A DNA stretch of 64,000 nt from Pseudomonadales bacterium (GTDB taxonomy: Bacteria; Pseudomonadota; Gammaproteobacteria; Pseudomonadales; UBA5518). The stretch lies in assembly GCA_024234165.1 (NCBI GenBank), contig JACKOP010000002.1:62001-126000 (forward strand). The letters are read 5' to 3'. The notes beneath the pieces were generated by a model. It ran no database searches. It was not told the DNA's origin and was given only the letters and a program-made list of their open reading frames with translations. Positions 36,485 to 45,404 of the stretch are shown piece after piece; position 1 is the first letter of the stretch, and every line of letters begins with the position of its first letter. The translations under genes and the position numbers were made by a program.

Positions 36485-37843
36485 TCAGTCGAGCAGGACT
36501 TCCTGCCCGTACTCGGGCACGACCGCCTTCCAGCCAAGCTCATCGTGGATGCGCACACGCAGCGCATCGGCCGCTGCCGGCTCACCGTGGGTGATGAAGG
36601 TGCGCCGGGGCGCTTCGCGACACGTCGCGAGCCAGCGCAGGATCTCGTCGGCGTCGGCGTGCGCAGACAGCGCGTCGAGATTGTGGATCTCCGCGCGCAC
36701 CGGCAACCAGGCGCCGTGGATCTTGATCCGCTCGGCTCCACCGACCAGCGCGGCGCCACGCGTACCCGGTGCCTGGAAGCCGGCGAACACCACGCTGTTG
36801 CGGTGGTCTCCCACCAGCGCCTTCAGGTGGTGCAGGACGCGACCGCCGACGGCCATTCCGCTCGCCGAGATGATCACGCACGGATACTTCTGGCGCGTCA
36901 GTGCCTGCGATTCCTCGACCGTACGCACATACGTCGTGGTGGCATCGATCAGCTCGCAATCGTCGTCGCTCAGGCGATGCTCGCGATGGAAGCGGCAGAA
37001 GATCGCGGTCGCGCGGATCGCCATCGGGCTGTTCAGATAGATCGGCACGTCGGGAATCGCGCGGCGCGCACGCAGCCGTTGCAGCAGAAACAGCAGCAAT
37101 TGCGCACGCCCGACCGCGAACGCCGGCACCAGCACGACCCCACCGCGCCCCACGGTGCGCTCGATGATGTCGCCGAGCACTCGCTCGGCGTCGAGCGGCG
37201 GATGACGGCGATCCCCATACGTCGACTCGACGACCAGATAGTCCGCAGGCAGCAGCGGCTCGGGCGGGAACATGATCGGATCGTGATAGCGTCCGAGGTC
37301 GCCGCTGAACACCAGCGTGCGGGTGCCGTCGTTCACGCGCACGCTGCTCGCGCCGAGAATATGACCGGACGGGCGCAGCGTCACATCGATCCCCTTGACG
37401 ACCGGGTGCACGTCCCCCCAGCCGATCTCCCGAAACTGGCGCAGCACGTTTTCCGCATCCTGCTGCGTGAACAGCGGCTCGGCCGGGTCGTGTTTGCTGA
37501 ACCTCCTGCGGTTCGCGTAGTGCGCGTCTTCTTCCTGCAGGAAGCCTGCATCGGGCAGCAACACACGGCACAGCGCGTGCGTGGCCGGCGTGCAATAGAC
37601 GGGTCCGCGGTAGCCGTGACGGTACAGCGCCGGCAGAAAGCCGCTGTGATCGATATGTGCATGCGAGAGCACCACGGCGTCGATGTCTTCCGCCTCGACC
37701 GGCAAGGGCTGCCGGTTGCGCTCGCGCAGGTTCTTCACCCCCTGGAACAACCCGCAATCGACCAGCACACGCGAACCGTTGCCGCTCACGAGGTATCTGG
37801 AACCAGTCACCGTCTGCGTCGCACCAAGAAACTGCAGCTTCAC
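36485..37843 (-). CDS. MBL-fold beta-CASP protein, probable RNA-processing nuclease
   Basis: 452 residues from GTG 37843, with AGGGAG upstream; the frame before it lacks family character. The metal motif HAHIDH (61-66), the further metal ligands SGDLG and SAHAD, and an inserted beta-CASP domain (GRGGVVLVPAFAVGRAQLLL, then GMAVGGRVLHHL) identify the CPSF/YSH1-like MBL group. Bacterial members act on RNA as endo/exonucleases. The product ends in a short tail after the KH-like turn. It is next to fliO but has no link to flagella that I know. Confidence 0.85.
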   Translation of the reverse strand: MKLQFLGATQTVTGSRYLVSGNGSRVLVDCGLFQGVKNLRERNRQPLPVEAEDIDAVVLSHAHIDHSGFLPALYRHGYRGPVYCTPATHALCRVLLPDAGFLQEEDAHYANRRRFSKHDPAEPLFTQQDAENVLRQFREIGWGDVHPVVKGIDVTLRPSGHILGASSVRVNDGTRTLVFSGDLGRYHDPIMFPPEPLLPADYLVVESTYGDRRHPPLDAERVLGDIIERTVGRGGVVLVPAFAVGRAQLLLFLLQRLRARRAIPDVPIYLNSPMAIRATAIFCRFHREHRLSDDDCELIDATTTYVRTVEESQALTRQKYPCVIISASGMAVGGRVLHHLKALVGDHRNSVVFAGFQAPGTRGAALVGGAERIKIHGAWLPVRAEIHNLDALSAHADADEILRWLATCREAPRRTFITHGEPAAADALRVRIHDELGWKAVVPEYGQEVLLD

Positions 37844-38286
37844 GTCTTCTTCTCCCTGTTCCGTCCATCCGTGCAGTCTATGGCCCGCGTGCCTGCACCG
37901 CATGTGGAGCGCTGCACCGACCGACCGTCGTGCCGGCCAGGATGGCGACCGGACAACGAAGCGCGAGCTGCGGCAAGCGACACATCGTCGCCACCGTACA
38001 CAGGGTGAGCTCCGATCTGCTGCACCATGACGAAGCCGCTCTGTCCGAAGCATCGAGGAGCCTGTGCGGTGAAGCGGCTGCTCGATCTGCGTGAAAACAC
38101 GCTTGGCGCCGGACCGGCGTCACGAAGCGTGCGGTGATGGCTTCGCATCGGGGAACGTGCGCCGCAGGGACGCAGGCGCTCGGGCCTGCAGGGACGCATT
38201 TACGGCGTCCCCCGGTGTGCGCACGCTGCATGTATCGACGATCGGAGGCTGTTGCGACAGCCTCCGGAGCTCGCCGCCGGGAAGAC
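37844..38286. other. non-coding stretch with two hairpins
   Basis: No frame here shows protein-like conservation on either strand; the open frames are GC artefacts. It holds GGGACGC/GCGTCCC (38191-38211, 7-nt loop) and the stronger stem at 38243-38266. The upstream signals of the MBL gene must lie at its left end. Confidence 0.5.
38243..38266 (-). terminator. hairpin after the small secreted protein gene
   Basis: Perfect 10-bp stem CGGAGGCTGT/ACAGCCTCCG with a TGCG-type loop, 20 nt beyond the stop at 38287 on the minus strand. No T run follows. Confidence 0.45.
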
Positions 38287-38625
38287 TCAGTTGCGCGCCT
38301 TGAACGCCTTCACCGCTTCATTGAACCTGGCGGCGACTGCCGTCTGCTCATCGACTGCTGCGTTGTAGCTCGCGACGCGGGCAGCGCGCGCCTCTTCGGT
38401 TTCGGTCTCACCTGCCGCCGCGCCTTGCTTGTCCAGGCACTCCAGATAGGCGTTGCTGCTGACCACGTAGGCCTTCATGGCCTGTTGCCCGGCCTGCATT
38501 TCCTCGAGCGTGGCCGTGCTGCCGTCCGGAGTCGCCGGGGCAGGATCATGGGTACATTCTGCAGCCGCGGTCGCGGCGCACAGGCACAGACAAAGCGACA
38601 GGGACGGCAGGGACAGGCGACGCAT
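38287..38625 (-). CDS. small secreted hypothetical protein
   Basis: 112 residues. A signal peptide with cleavage near AAA-EC (about residue 22) is followed by about 90 residues, mostly helical and charged, with a Cys pair (ECTHDP and YLECLDKQG) that could form a disulfide. I do not recognise a named family. It is monocistronic, bounded by a hairpin at its end and a 110-nt gap before the SDR gene. Confidence 0.65.
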   Translation of the reverse strand: MRRLSLPSLSLCLCLCAATAAAECTHDPAPATPDGSTATLEEMQAGQQAMKAYVVSSNAYLECLDKQGAAAGETETEEARAARVASYNAAVDEQTAVAARFNEAVKAFKARN

Positions 38626-38738
38626 GCTCGGATCTCCGGATGTGAAGGGTACGGTTATGTATATCCGCCTCGACGAGGCAGCATGACTCTAGCGGAGCGC
38701 GTAGCAGACGACAACCGCCGGTTTTGTGCTGCTCCCGT

Positions 38739-39440
38739 TCAGTGCTCGATCTGCCCCAGATTGGCATGTAGCACGGCACCGTTGATGGCGGGATTGGTTG
38801 CAGAAAACAGAATCACGCGCGCGATCTCCTGCGGTTGCAGCAGCCGGCCGAAGGTGCTGCCCGCAGCGATCGCCTCGAATACCTCGGGTTGCGTCCCGAC
38901 GTGCTCGCGCAACATTTCCGTATCGGTGAAACCCGGGCACACGCACGCGCTGTGAATGCCGCGCCCGGCCAGATCCTGCACGGTCGCCCGCATCAGACCG
39001 ACCAGTGCATGCTTGGACACCACATAGGCGCAGCTTCCGGCGACCGCCTTCTCGGCCAGCGTCGAACCAACGTAGATGATCGAGGATCCCGGCGCCATCC
39101 GCGCCAGCAGCAACTGATCGAGCTGCACGCACGCCAGCAGGTTCACCTGCAATACACGCCGCAGCGCGTCCTGCGTCACGTCGGCTACGCTGTCGCTCGT
39201 CAGCAATGCCGCGTTGTGCACCAGCGCGATCACTGAACTGCCAGCGACCGCATCCAGCACGTCGGCTCCATGACGCTCGATCCAGGCGGGATCGGACAGG
39301 TCCGCCGCTACATTCCTCGCACCGTCGAGCTCGCACGGTCTTCGGGCGATGTTGAGCACATCCCATCCCGCAGCGGCGAACTCGCGTGCCGTTGCAAGTC
39401 CGATACCGCGACTGGCGCCGCTGATCACCAATGTCCGCAT
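38739..39440 (-). CDS. short-chain dehydrogenase next to a PTPS-like gene
   Basis: 233 residues from ATG 39440, which has GAGGTG just upstream; GTG 39446 is also open. Motifs: GASRGIG (8-14), HNAALL in place of NNAG, and the catalytic Ser-Tyr-Lys with YVVSK. It starts 7 nt after the PTPS stop, so the two are co-translated. Pairing with a pteridine enzyme suggests a pterin substrate, for example a sepiapterin- or dihydropterin-reductase-like role, but the sequence alone does not prove that. Confidence 0.75.
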   Translation of the reverse strand: MRTLVISGASRGIGLATAREFAAAGWDVLNIARRPCELDGARNVAADLSDPAWIERHGADVLDAVAGSSVIALVHNAALLTSDSVADVTQDALRRVLQVNLLACVQLDQLLLARMAPGSSIIYVGSTLAEKAVAGSCAYVVSKHALVGLMRATVQDLAGRGIHSACVCPGFTDTEMLREHVGTQPEVFEAIAAGSTFGRLLQPQEIARVILFSATNPAINGAVLHANLGQIEH

Positions 39441-39447
39441 GGGCACC

Positions 39448-39939
39448 TCACTGCTTGCGCCAGTGGCTGGATCCCCACTGCCCTGGCCCCGACGACACCT
39501 TGATCGTGACTTCGCGGATGTCGTGACGCTCGATCAGCTCGCGGTCCTCGAGCAGGCGCTCGAGCAGGAAGCGCGCGTATTCCTCGACCGTTGCGTTGCG
39601 TACCGGCAGCAGCAGCGTGTCGCTGCGCGGGAACAGCAATTCTTCGCTTGCGAACTCGACCCGGTAGTGGGCATCGCGCTCACTGATGCGCAGGTACGGC
39701 GAGTCGGCAGGCAACAACACGTACTCGTCGAGCGATTCACAAAGACTCTCGAGCTTGTCCTTCAGGATGCGATAACTGAAACACATCCCGTTGTCACCCA
39801 CCGGAGCGGTCAGCGCCGCGGCGACGCGAAAGTTGTGCCCGTGCAGTCGCTCGCGCTCGGTCGCGGAGAAAATCGTGAAATGCGCTGCGGAGAACTTCAG
39901 GTACTCCTTGGCCAGATCGATGGTCGTCAGTTGTTCCAA
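39448..39939 (-). CDS. 6-pyruvoyl-tetrahydropterin synthase/QueD family protein
   Basis: 163 residues. I chose TTG 39939 because GAGGAAAG lies just upstream; the ATG at 39987 gives an N-terminal extension unlike the family. The zinc ligands are seen in FSAAHF and ERLHGHNF, and a later catalytic His in ERHDIREVTIKVSS. The Cys that QueD uses, four residues before HGH, is not there; instead there is Glu three residues before (E-x-x-H-G-H), the pattern reported for PTPS-III proteins, which can replace FolB in folate synthesis. It could also act in another pterin pathway with the adjacent SDR. Confidence 0.78.
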   Translation of the reverse strand: MEQLTTIDLAKEYLKFSAAHFTIFSATERERLHGHNFRVAAALTAPVGDNGMCFSYRILKDKLESLCESLDEYVLLPADSPYLRISERDAHYRVEFASEELLFPRSDTLLLPVRNATVEEYARFLLERLLEDRELIERHDIREVTIKVSSGPGQWGSSHWRKQ

Positions 39940-40235
39940 GCAGCTTTCCTCACTCGAGCATCGTCGATGAACGCACCATGCGGCCATCGCCGGAGGCTTT
40001 TACGCCAGCCACCATGGTCCGTGCAACCCTGGAGCGCAGCCATCGCTCCCGTCGTGACTGCCGGGAGACTGTTGCCGACCCTGCGTCGCTCGCCCAGGTG
40101 CAGCGAGTACGTCGACTTGACGCTTTTTTCAGCAATTCATGACCTCGGCTTCACAGGTGCAAGGGTAGCCTTCCCGTCCACCCGAGCCGGCTTGATCGGC
40201 TGCTCAAGGACAAGGCAATCATCCGAGGCTGCTGC

Positions 40236-40949
40236 ATGACCGTTCGGTGTTTCTCACCGCCTCTGACGGCGTTGATGATACCCATCAGGCTGCGGCGTGA
40301 TTGCAAAGGCTGCTGGGCATCACTGGCGGCCATCCTCGTGGTCTCACTGGGAACCGCTGCTGGCTTCTTTTTTCTGAACGACCCGCAGACACCGCTCAGC
40401 CTCTCGACGAGCGCTGCACGCCAGGCCCGGTTGCACGAGCATTGGCGCACTGGCAACGTGATAGTGCTTGTGCGCCATGCCGAGCGCTGCGATCACTCCG
40501 ATGCTCCCTGCCTGTCCTCTGCACAGGGCATAACCGCTCGCACCCTGCCGAGCGTGCGGGAACTGGGGCATGACTTCAAGGAACTTGGAGCCCGTGACGT
40601 CGACATCATCAGCAGCCCCCTGATACGCGCGGTGCAGACGGCGGAAAACATGTTCGGCAAGTCACCGCCCCGGCAAGCGTGGCTGTTCGACTGCAAGGGG
40701 ACGATGCTGAACCAGGCGCTTCAGCACAAGGTGCCTCACCACAACCTGATTCTGGTGACGCACAGCGAATGCATCCAGGACCTGGAATCCAGCATGGGCG
40801 ATTCGAGCCCCACCACGCCCGCCTTCGCCTCGTCCTGGTTCCTCATCGACGATGGCAGGAGCGCACCCGTGCTGTTGGGGTACCTCGATGCCGATCAATG
40901 GAAGGAACTCGACCGTCTCGACATGTTGGCTCAACTCGAGGATCACTGA
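40236..40949 (+). CDS. membrane-anchored histidine phosphatase
   Basis: 237 residues: a membrane anchor (about 28-47), then a phosphoglycerate-mutase-like domain with RHAE (80-83, nucleophile His 81) and a second active His in LVTHSE (176). The short size and periplasmic topology resemble the Ais/PmrG group that dephosphorylates LPS core heptose. It lies 6 nt before a PAP2-type phosphatase, and the pair looks like an envelope lipid or LPS dephosphorylation unit. An ATG at codon 14 could also be the start. Confidence 0.75.
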   Translation: MTVRCFSPPLTALMIPIRLRRDCKGCWASLAAILVVSLGTAAGFFFLNDPQTPLSLSTSAARQARLHEHWRTGNVIVLVRHAERCDHSDAPCLSSAQGITARTLPSVRELGHDFKELGARDVDIISSPLIRAVQTAENMFGKSPPRQAWLFDCKGTMLNQALQHKVPHHNLILVTHSECIQDLESSMGDSSPTTPAFASSWFLIDDGRSAPVLLGYLDADQWKELDRLDMLAQLEDH

Positions 40950-40955
40950 GTACCG

Positions 40956-41837
40956 ATGGAAACCCGGCAGCGTTTCTACCTGGTCAACACCGGCTTGCCA
41001 CTGCTCCTGGCCGGCCTGGTCTTCTGTATCTTCGACCTCACCAACCTGGATGTATCGATCAGCAACCAGTTCTGGGATCCCGCCGCCCACAGCTTCGTGC
41101 TGGAGCATGATCGTGCCTTTGAAAGGCTGACGCACAAACTCCCCCGCATCCTTCCGGACACGACGGGCACGGTGTCGATCGTCGGCATGATTCTGTCGTT
41201 GCTGTGGCCATTGCTGCAGCGAATTGCGGGTGGACGCGAGCTCGCCCTGCTGGAAGGCATCCGTCTGGCGCCGGCGTTGCGCTGGTTTGCCGAACACCGT
41301 CGCGACTTCTTCTTCCTCGTCGTGTCGATTGCCGTGACCACCGCCGTCATCCACTACTTCAAGAGTCACACGAGCGTCTGGTGTCCCGTGGAGACCACGC
41401 TGTACGGTGGAATGCACGAGAAACGCGAGTGGTTCCAGAACTTCCGGCTGTTGCACGCTGCCGGAGAAGGGCGTTGCTGGCCGGGCGGACATGCTTCCAG
41501 TGGCTTCACTCTGCTGGCACTGTATTTCGTGGCCCGTCGATACCGCTGGAGGTTCACGCGGGCTTTGTTCCTTGCCGTGCTGGTGCTGGGCATGATCAAT
41601 GGAAGCACCCGGGTTCCCCAGGGCTGGCACTTTGTATCGCACACGTTCTGGTCGGGCATCATCGTCTGGCTGACCATGTTCTGGACTGCGCTGGCGTGCT
41701 ACGGCCGTGAGCGACTGAGTCAGCCGATCGCCTCCCAAGGCATCGGTCCATCGGATGCCATGTGCGAGTCCGGTACAGCCGACCCCTTTTGCTGCCGGAC
41801 TGAAGCCCGCCCCACGGATATGCCAGAGCTTGTCTGA
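40956..41837 (+). CDS. PAP2-family phosphatase, integral membrane
   Basis: 293 residues with five to six membrane helices. Conserved PAP2 blocks: KSHTSVWCP (from 136), PGGHASSG (176-183, His 179) and STRVPQGWHFVSHTFW (217-232, with His 225 and 229). Such enzymes remove or move phosphate on undecaprenyl diphosphate, lipid A or phosphatidate. The last ~45 residues after the final helix are polar and unlike the family. It follows the histidine phosphatase by 6 nt, so both probably act on the same envelope lipid. Confidence 0.82.
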   Translation: METRQRFYLVNTGLPLLLAGLVFCIFDLTNLDVSISNQFWDPAAHSFVLEHDRAFERLTHKLPRILPDTTGTVSIVGMILSLLWPLLQRIAGGRELALLEGIRLAPALRWFAEHRRDFFFLVVSIAVTTAVIHYFKSHTSVWCPVETTLYGGMHEKREWFQNFRLLHAAGEGRCWPGGHASSGFTLLALYFVARRYRWRFTRALFLAVLVLGMINGSTRVPQGWHFVSHTFWSGIIVWLTMFWTALACYGRERLSQPIASQGIGPSDAMCESGTADPFCCRTEARPTDMPELV

Positions 41838-41918
41838 GCGAGACCGCGACCCGAGGGGCTGGAATCGGGGAACAGCCACCCCGTTCACCGCACTCGATCG
41901 GGCCGGCCCTCGGAAAAT

Positions 41919-41947
41919 TTGCCGCAACACCCGCGGCCCGGTATATA
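41919..41947 (+). promoter_or_regulatory. sigma-70-type promoter for the quinone oxidoreductase gene
   Basis: TTGCCG (41919-41924), exactly 17 nt, then TATATA (41942-41947). The expected start of transcription is about 25 nt before the ATG at 41980. Confidence 0.65.
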
Positions 41948-41979
41948 GCACCCTGATTTCCGAACGAGAACACCCAGCG

Positions 41980-42961
41980 ATGCGAGCCATCATCTGTACC
42001 GAATACGGACCACCCGAGAAACTTCACTTCGGCGAAATGCCCGATCCGGTCTGCGCAGCCGGACAGCTGCTGGTGCAGGTGCACGCCGCTGGCGTCAACT
42101 TCGTCGATTCGCTGCTGATCTCCGGCCAGTACCAGATCCGTATTCCACCGCCGTTCGTGCCGGGCGGCGATTGTGCCGGCACCGTGCTTGCCGCCGGTGC
42201 GGGGGTGAGCGAATTTGCCATCGGCGACCGAGTCCTCGCCAGTCCCGGCATCGGAGCCTTCGCCGAGCAGGTCGTGCTGCCGGCAGCCCAGGTACGCCGC
42301 ATGCCCGGGAACATGGATTTTGCAGGCGGCGCGGTGTTCCTGCAGCCGAGTACCACGGCGTACTTCGCACTGCACGAACGCGCTGCGATGCGCACCGGCG
42401 AAACACTGCTGGTGCTCGGCGCGGCCGGGGGCACCGGTGCCGCGGCGATCCAGGTCGGCAAGGCGGCGGGAGCGCACGTGATCGCCGCCGCATCCAGTGC
42501 CGAAAAGCTTGCCGCTGCCGCTGCACTGGGTGCCGATGTGCTGATCGACTACGCACGTGAAGACCTGCGTGCTGCGCTGAAGTCGGCCACCGGGGGACGT
42601 GGCGTCGATCTGGTCTTCGATCCTGTGGGTGGTGAACTGGCGGAAACGGCGCTGCGCGCGTGCGCGGAGAACGCCCGCTATCTGGTGATCGGCTTCGCCA
42701 GCGGTGATATCCCGCGCGTACCGCTCAACCTGCCACTGCTGAAGAGCTGCCAGATCACCGGTGTCGACTGGGGCGGTTTCTCGATGCGCCATCCGCCACA
42801 GGCGCGGGCCTGGTCGATGCGACGCTGAAGCTCTACGCCGACGGCCTGCTGCGGATCCGCCACTGGTGCGCTATCCACTGCAAGCGACCGCGCAGGCGAT
42901 CGCGGATCTGGCCGCGCGGCGCATCGCCGGACGTTGCGTGATCGAAACCGGCTCCGGCTGA
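41980..42961 (+). pseudogene. NADPH:quinone oxidoreductase with two frameshifts near the 3' end
   Basis: Zinc-free MDR family. From ATG 41980 the frame runs MRAIICTEYGPPEKL, through GAAGGTGAAAIQVGKAAGA (NADPH fold, near residue 150) to a premature TGA at 42828. Adding one C at 42809-42810 and one C near 42861 restores LVDATLKLYADGLLRI and then PLVRYPLQATAQAIADLAAR to a TGA at 42961, which is the normal family C-terminus. So the sequence lacks two C residues, each in a short C run. Either the gene is decaying or the assembly has homopolymer errors. If intact, it would encode about 327 residues. Confidence 0.8.
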
Positions 42962-42999
42962 TCAGGCTGATCCGGTTGATCCTGATCCGGCTGATCAGC
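42957..42999. terminator. inverted repeat spanning both convergent stop codons
   Basis: Arms GCTGATCAG (42957-42965) and CTGATCAGC (42991-42999) flank a GATC-rich centre. The left arm contains the TGA of the quinone oxidoreductase and the right arm the TGA of the AMP-binding ligase. There is no T run; it probably serves as a bidirectional stop. Confidence 0.45.
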
Positions 43000-44497
43000 G
43001 CGGCCCGGTATTGCCCTGCTCGAACAGGGCTCGAACCACGCGTTTTGCCGAGCGCATTGCGCGGCAGCGCTTCGAGCAGCAGCAGGCGTCGCGGATGCTT
43101 GTACGCCGACAGCCGATCGCGGCACCACGCGAGCAGCCCGTCGAGCGCGAGTGTGGCGCCAGCTCCGGCACGACGGCTGCCGCGACGGCTTCGCCCCAGA
43201 GTTCATCCGCCACCCCGACCACTGCGCACTCGCGCACCGCAGGATGCTCGAGCAACACGTTCTCGATCTCGAGCGCAGAGAGCTTGTAACCACCGGACTT
43301 GATGATGTCGACCGAGCGCCGGCCGAGGATGCGGAAATAGCCGCGTTCGCGTACCGCGACGTCGCCGGTCATGAACCAGCCGTCGTCGCTGAACGCGCGG
43401 CGCGTCGCCTCGGGGTCGTTCCAGTAGCCGGCAAACACGGCAGGGCCACGCACCTGGACCTCACCTGGCTCGTCCTCAGCGTCGATCGACGCACCCTGCT
43501 CGTCGACCAGCCGGACCTCCACGCCGGGCAGCGGCAGACCCACGCTCCCGGGCCGCCGCTCACCGTGCAACGGGTTCGCCAGCGCCATCCCGATCTCGGT
43601 CATCCCGTAGCGTTCGAGCAGCGCGTGTCCGCTGAGCCGCTGCCAGTGCGCGTGCACCGTGGCCGGCAGTGCCGCCGATCCCGAGATCATCAGCCGCATC
43701 GCGGCGAAGCCGCGCGTGCACCGCTCGCGCTGCGGCGCAGACTGTGCCTCGAGCGCCTCGATCAGCTTCACGTACACGGTCGGCACCGCCATGAATACGC
43801 TGTAGGCACCGACCGCGACGCGCTCCAGCACGCGCGCCGTGTCGAAGCGCTCGAAAGCCTCGATACACGCGCCCGACCACAGCGCACAACACATCACGTT
43901 GACGATGCCGTGCACGTGATGCAGCGGCAGGAACAGCGGAATCCGGTCCGTCTCCTGCCACTCCCACGCCTCGACGAGCATGCGCACCTGTGCTGCGACC
44001 GTCGCGTGGGTGAACAGCGCACCCTTGGGCTTGCCGGTGGTGCCGCTGGTGAACACGATCATCGCGGGGCGCTGCGATTCGAGCTCCGGCAACGCCGTCC
44101 TCGCCGCGGTCGACTCCAGCGCATCGAGTCCGATCCACTGCACCCGCGTCGCGGCACAGGCCGTGACCAGAGCCTCGGCTGGCTTGCCCACCACGAGCGC
44201 GCGCAGCACGCCCGCCGTGCGCAGCACGTGGTCGATCTCGGGCGCCGTCGCCACCGGGTTCAGTGGCACCGCGCAACCGCCCGCACGCCAGATGGCCCAT
44301 TGCGCCACGACGTGAGCGGCACCTGCGGGAACCAGCATCGCGATCCGCTCACCTGCCAGATCGCACTTGTCACCGAGCAGCGCCGAAGCCATGCGCTCCG
44401 AGCGCTGCAGCAGTTGCGCATACGACACGCTCGCCGTGCCATCCCGGAATGCGACGCGGTCGGCATGTCGTCCGACGCGCTCAAACAATTCGGTCAT
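42995..44497 (-). CDS. acyl-CoA synthetase (AMP-binding), with two compensating frameshifts near the C-terminus
   Basis: About 500 residues from ATG 44497, sharing one base with the SDR stop (TGATG). P-loop FTSGTTGKPKG, LERYGMTEIGM, and GYFRILGRRSVDIIKSGGYKLS are all present, so it is a class I adenylate-forming ligase making acyl-CoA; it resembles malonyl-CoA-synthetase-like members. After AAAVVPEL the frame loses similarity for about 40 codons. In the next frame those codons read LLAWCRDRLSAYKHPRR and PRNALGK, the expected end with the catalytic Lys, and the original frame resumes at RVVRALF. This needs one missing base near 43160 and one extra A in 43043-43046. Confidence 0.85.
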   Translation of the reverse strand: MTELFERVGRHADRVAFRDGTASVSYAQLLQRSERMASALLGDKCDLAGERIAMLVPAGAAHVVAQWAIWRAGGCAVPLNPVATAPEIDHVLRTAGVLRALVVGKPAEALVTACAATRVQWIGLDALESTAARTALPELESQRPAMIVFTSGTTGKPKGALFTHATVAAQVRMLVEAWEWQETDRIPLFLPLHHVHGIVNVMCCALWSGACIEAFERFDTARVLERVAVGAYSVFMAVPTVYVKLIEALEAQSAPQRERCTRGFAAMRLMISGSAALPATVHAHWQRLSGHALLERYGMTEIGMALANPLHGERRPGSVGLPLPGVEVRLVDEQGASIDAEDEPGEVQVRGPAVFAGYWNDPEATRRAFSDDGWFMTGDVAVRERGYFRILGRRSVDIIKSGGYKLSALEIENVLLEHPAVRECAVVGVADELWGEAVAAAVVPELAPHSRSTGCSRGAAIGCRRTSIRDACCCSKRCRAMRSAKRVVRALFEQGNTGPR

Positions 44498-45357
44498 CAG
44501 ACACCACCTGCCGGGGTATCCGGATGGGCATAGGCCGGGATGACCGGTGGTGGCAGCAGCTCGCGACCGTCCAGGCCATGGACCGGCAAACCGGTGGCCA
44601 GCGGATAGTGGAGGCTGTACGCGACGATGCCGGTGCACTCGGCGGCAGGGCGATGACAGAGCGCCAGAGCGGTCTCCGCCAGATACTCCACCCGCTCGGT
44701 GGGATAGCCCGCCGGGATGAACGTATCGGCGCCCGGAGTGCTGATCGCGGTACTGGGTGCCACACAGTTGACCGCGATGCCGGCCTCTTCGAGTTCCGCA
44801 GCGAGGCCCTGGGTAAACCGGTGCACGGCAGCCTTGACGCAGGCATACACCGTCGCCCCACCCCGGCGCGCAAAGACATCGTGGGGTCGCACCGGAGGCA
44901 GCGCCGTGACGGATCCGAGCATCAGGATCCAGCCGGCACCGCGTTGCCTCATTACCGGCACCGCCCGCTGGATCAGTGCGAACGGGGCGCGCAGATAATG
45001 ATCGATCGTGACCTCGAAGGTGGACATCGGCATGTCGACCGTCGGTGCATACTCGGCGAAGCCGGCATTGTTCACCAGGATATCGAGTCCGCCCGCCACC
45101 TCCACCGTGCGAGCGACCAGCGCGTCACGTTCGACGGGGTTCTCCAGGTCGGCCGCCAGGGCGATCGCGTGACCTCCGTCCGACTCGATCAGGGCCACGG
45201 TCTCGGCGAGTGTGCCGGCGTGCCCGCTCGTGCGATCCAGGCTGCGGGCCGTCACCACCACCGTGGCGCCGGCACTGGCCAGGCGCTGTGCGATGGCGCG
45301 CCCTATTCCCCGGCTGGCACCGGTCACCAGCGCGATCCGGCCTTCCAGTTGTCTCAT
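44497..45357 (-). CDS. short-chain dehydrogenase/reductase
   Basis: 286 residues from ATG 45357, which sits 8 nt after AGGAGG; an ATG two codons earlier is too close to it. Motifs: GASRGIG, NNAGF, catalytic YACVK. The tail beyond residue 240 is Pro-rich and longer than in most SDRs (LPPPVIPAYAHPDTPAGGV, in part). It precedes and overlaps the acyl-CoA synthetase by one base, so both probably act on the same substrate line. Substrate unknown. Confidence 0.85.
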   Translation of the reverse strand: MRQLEGRIALVTGASRGIGRAIAQRLASAGATVVVTARSLDRTSGHAGTLAETVALIESDGGHAIALAADLENPVERDALVARTVEVAGGLDILVNNAGFAEYAPTVDMPMSTFEVTIDHYLRAPFALIQRAVPVMRQRGAGWILMLGSVTALPPVRPHDVFARRGGATVYACVKAAVHRFTQGLAAELEEAGIAVNCVAPSTAISTPGADTFIPAGYPTERVEYLAETALALCHRPAAECTGIVAYSLHYPLATGLPVHGLDGRELLPPPVIPAYAHPDTPAGGV

Positions 45358-45404
45358 GCGCATGTCCTCCTATCGAAACACACCATGTGCCACGCGACGC
45401 CCGT

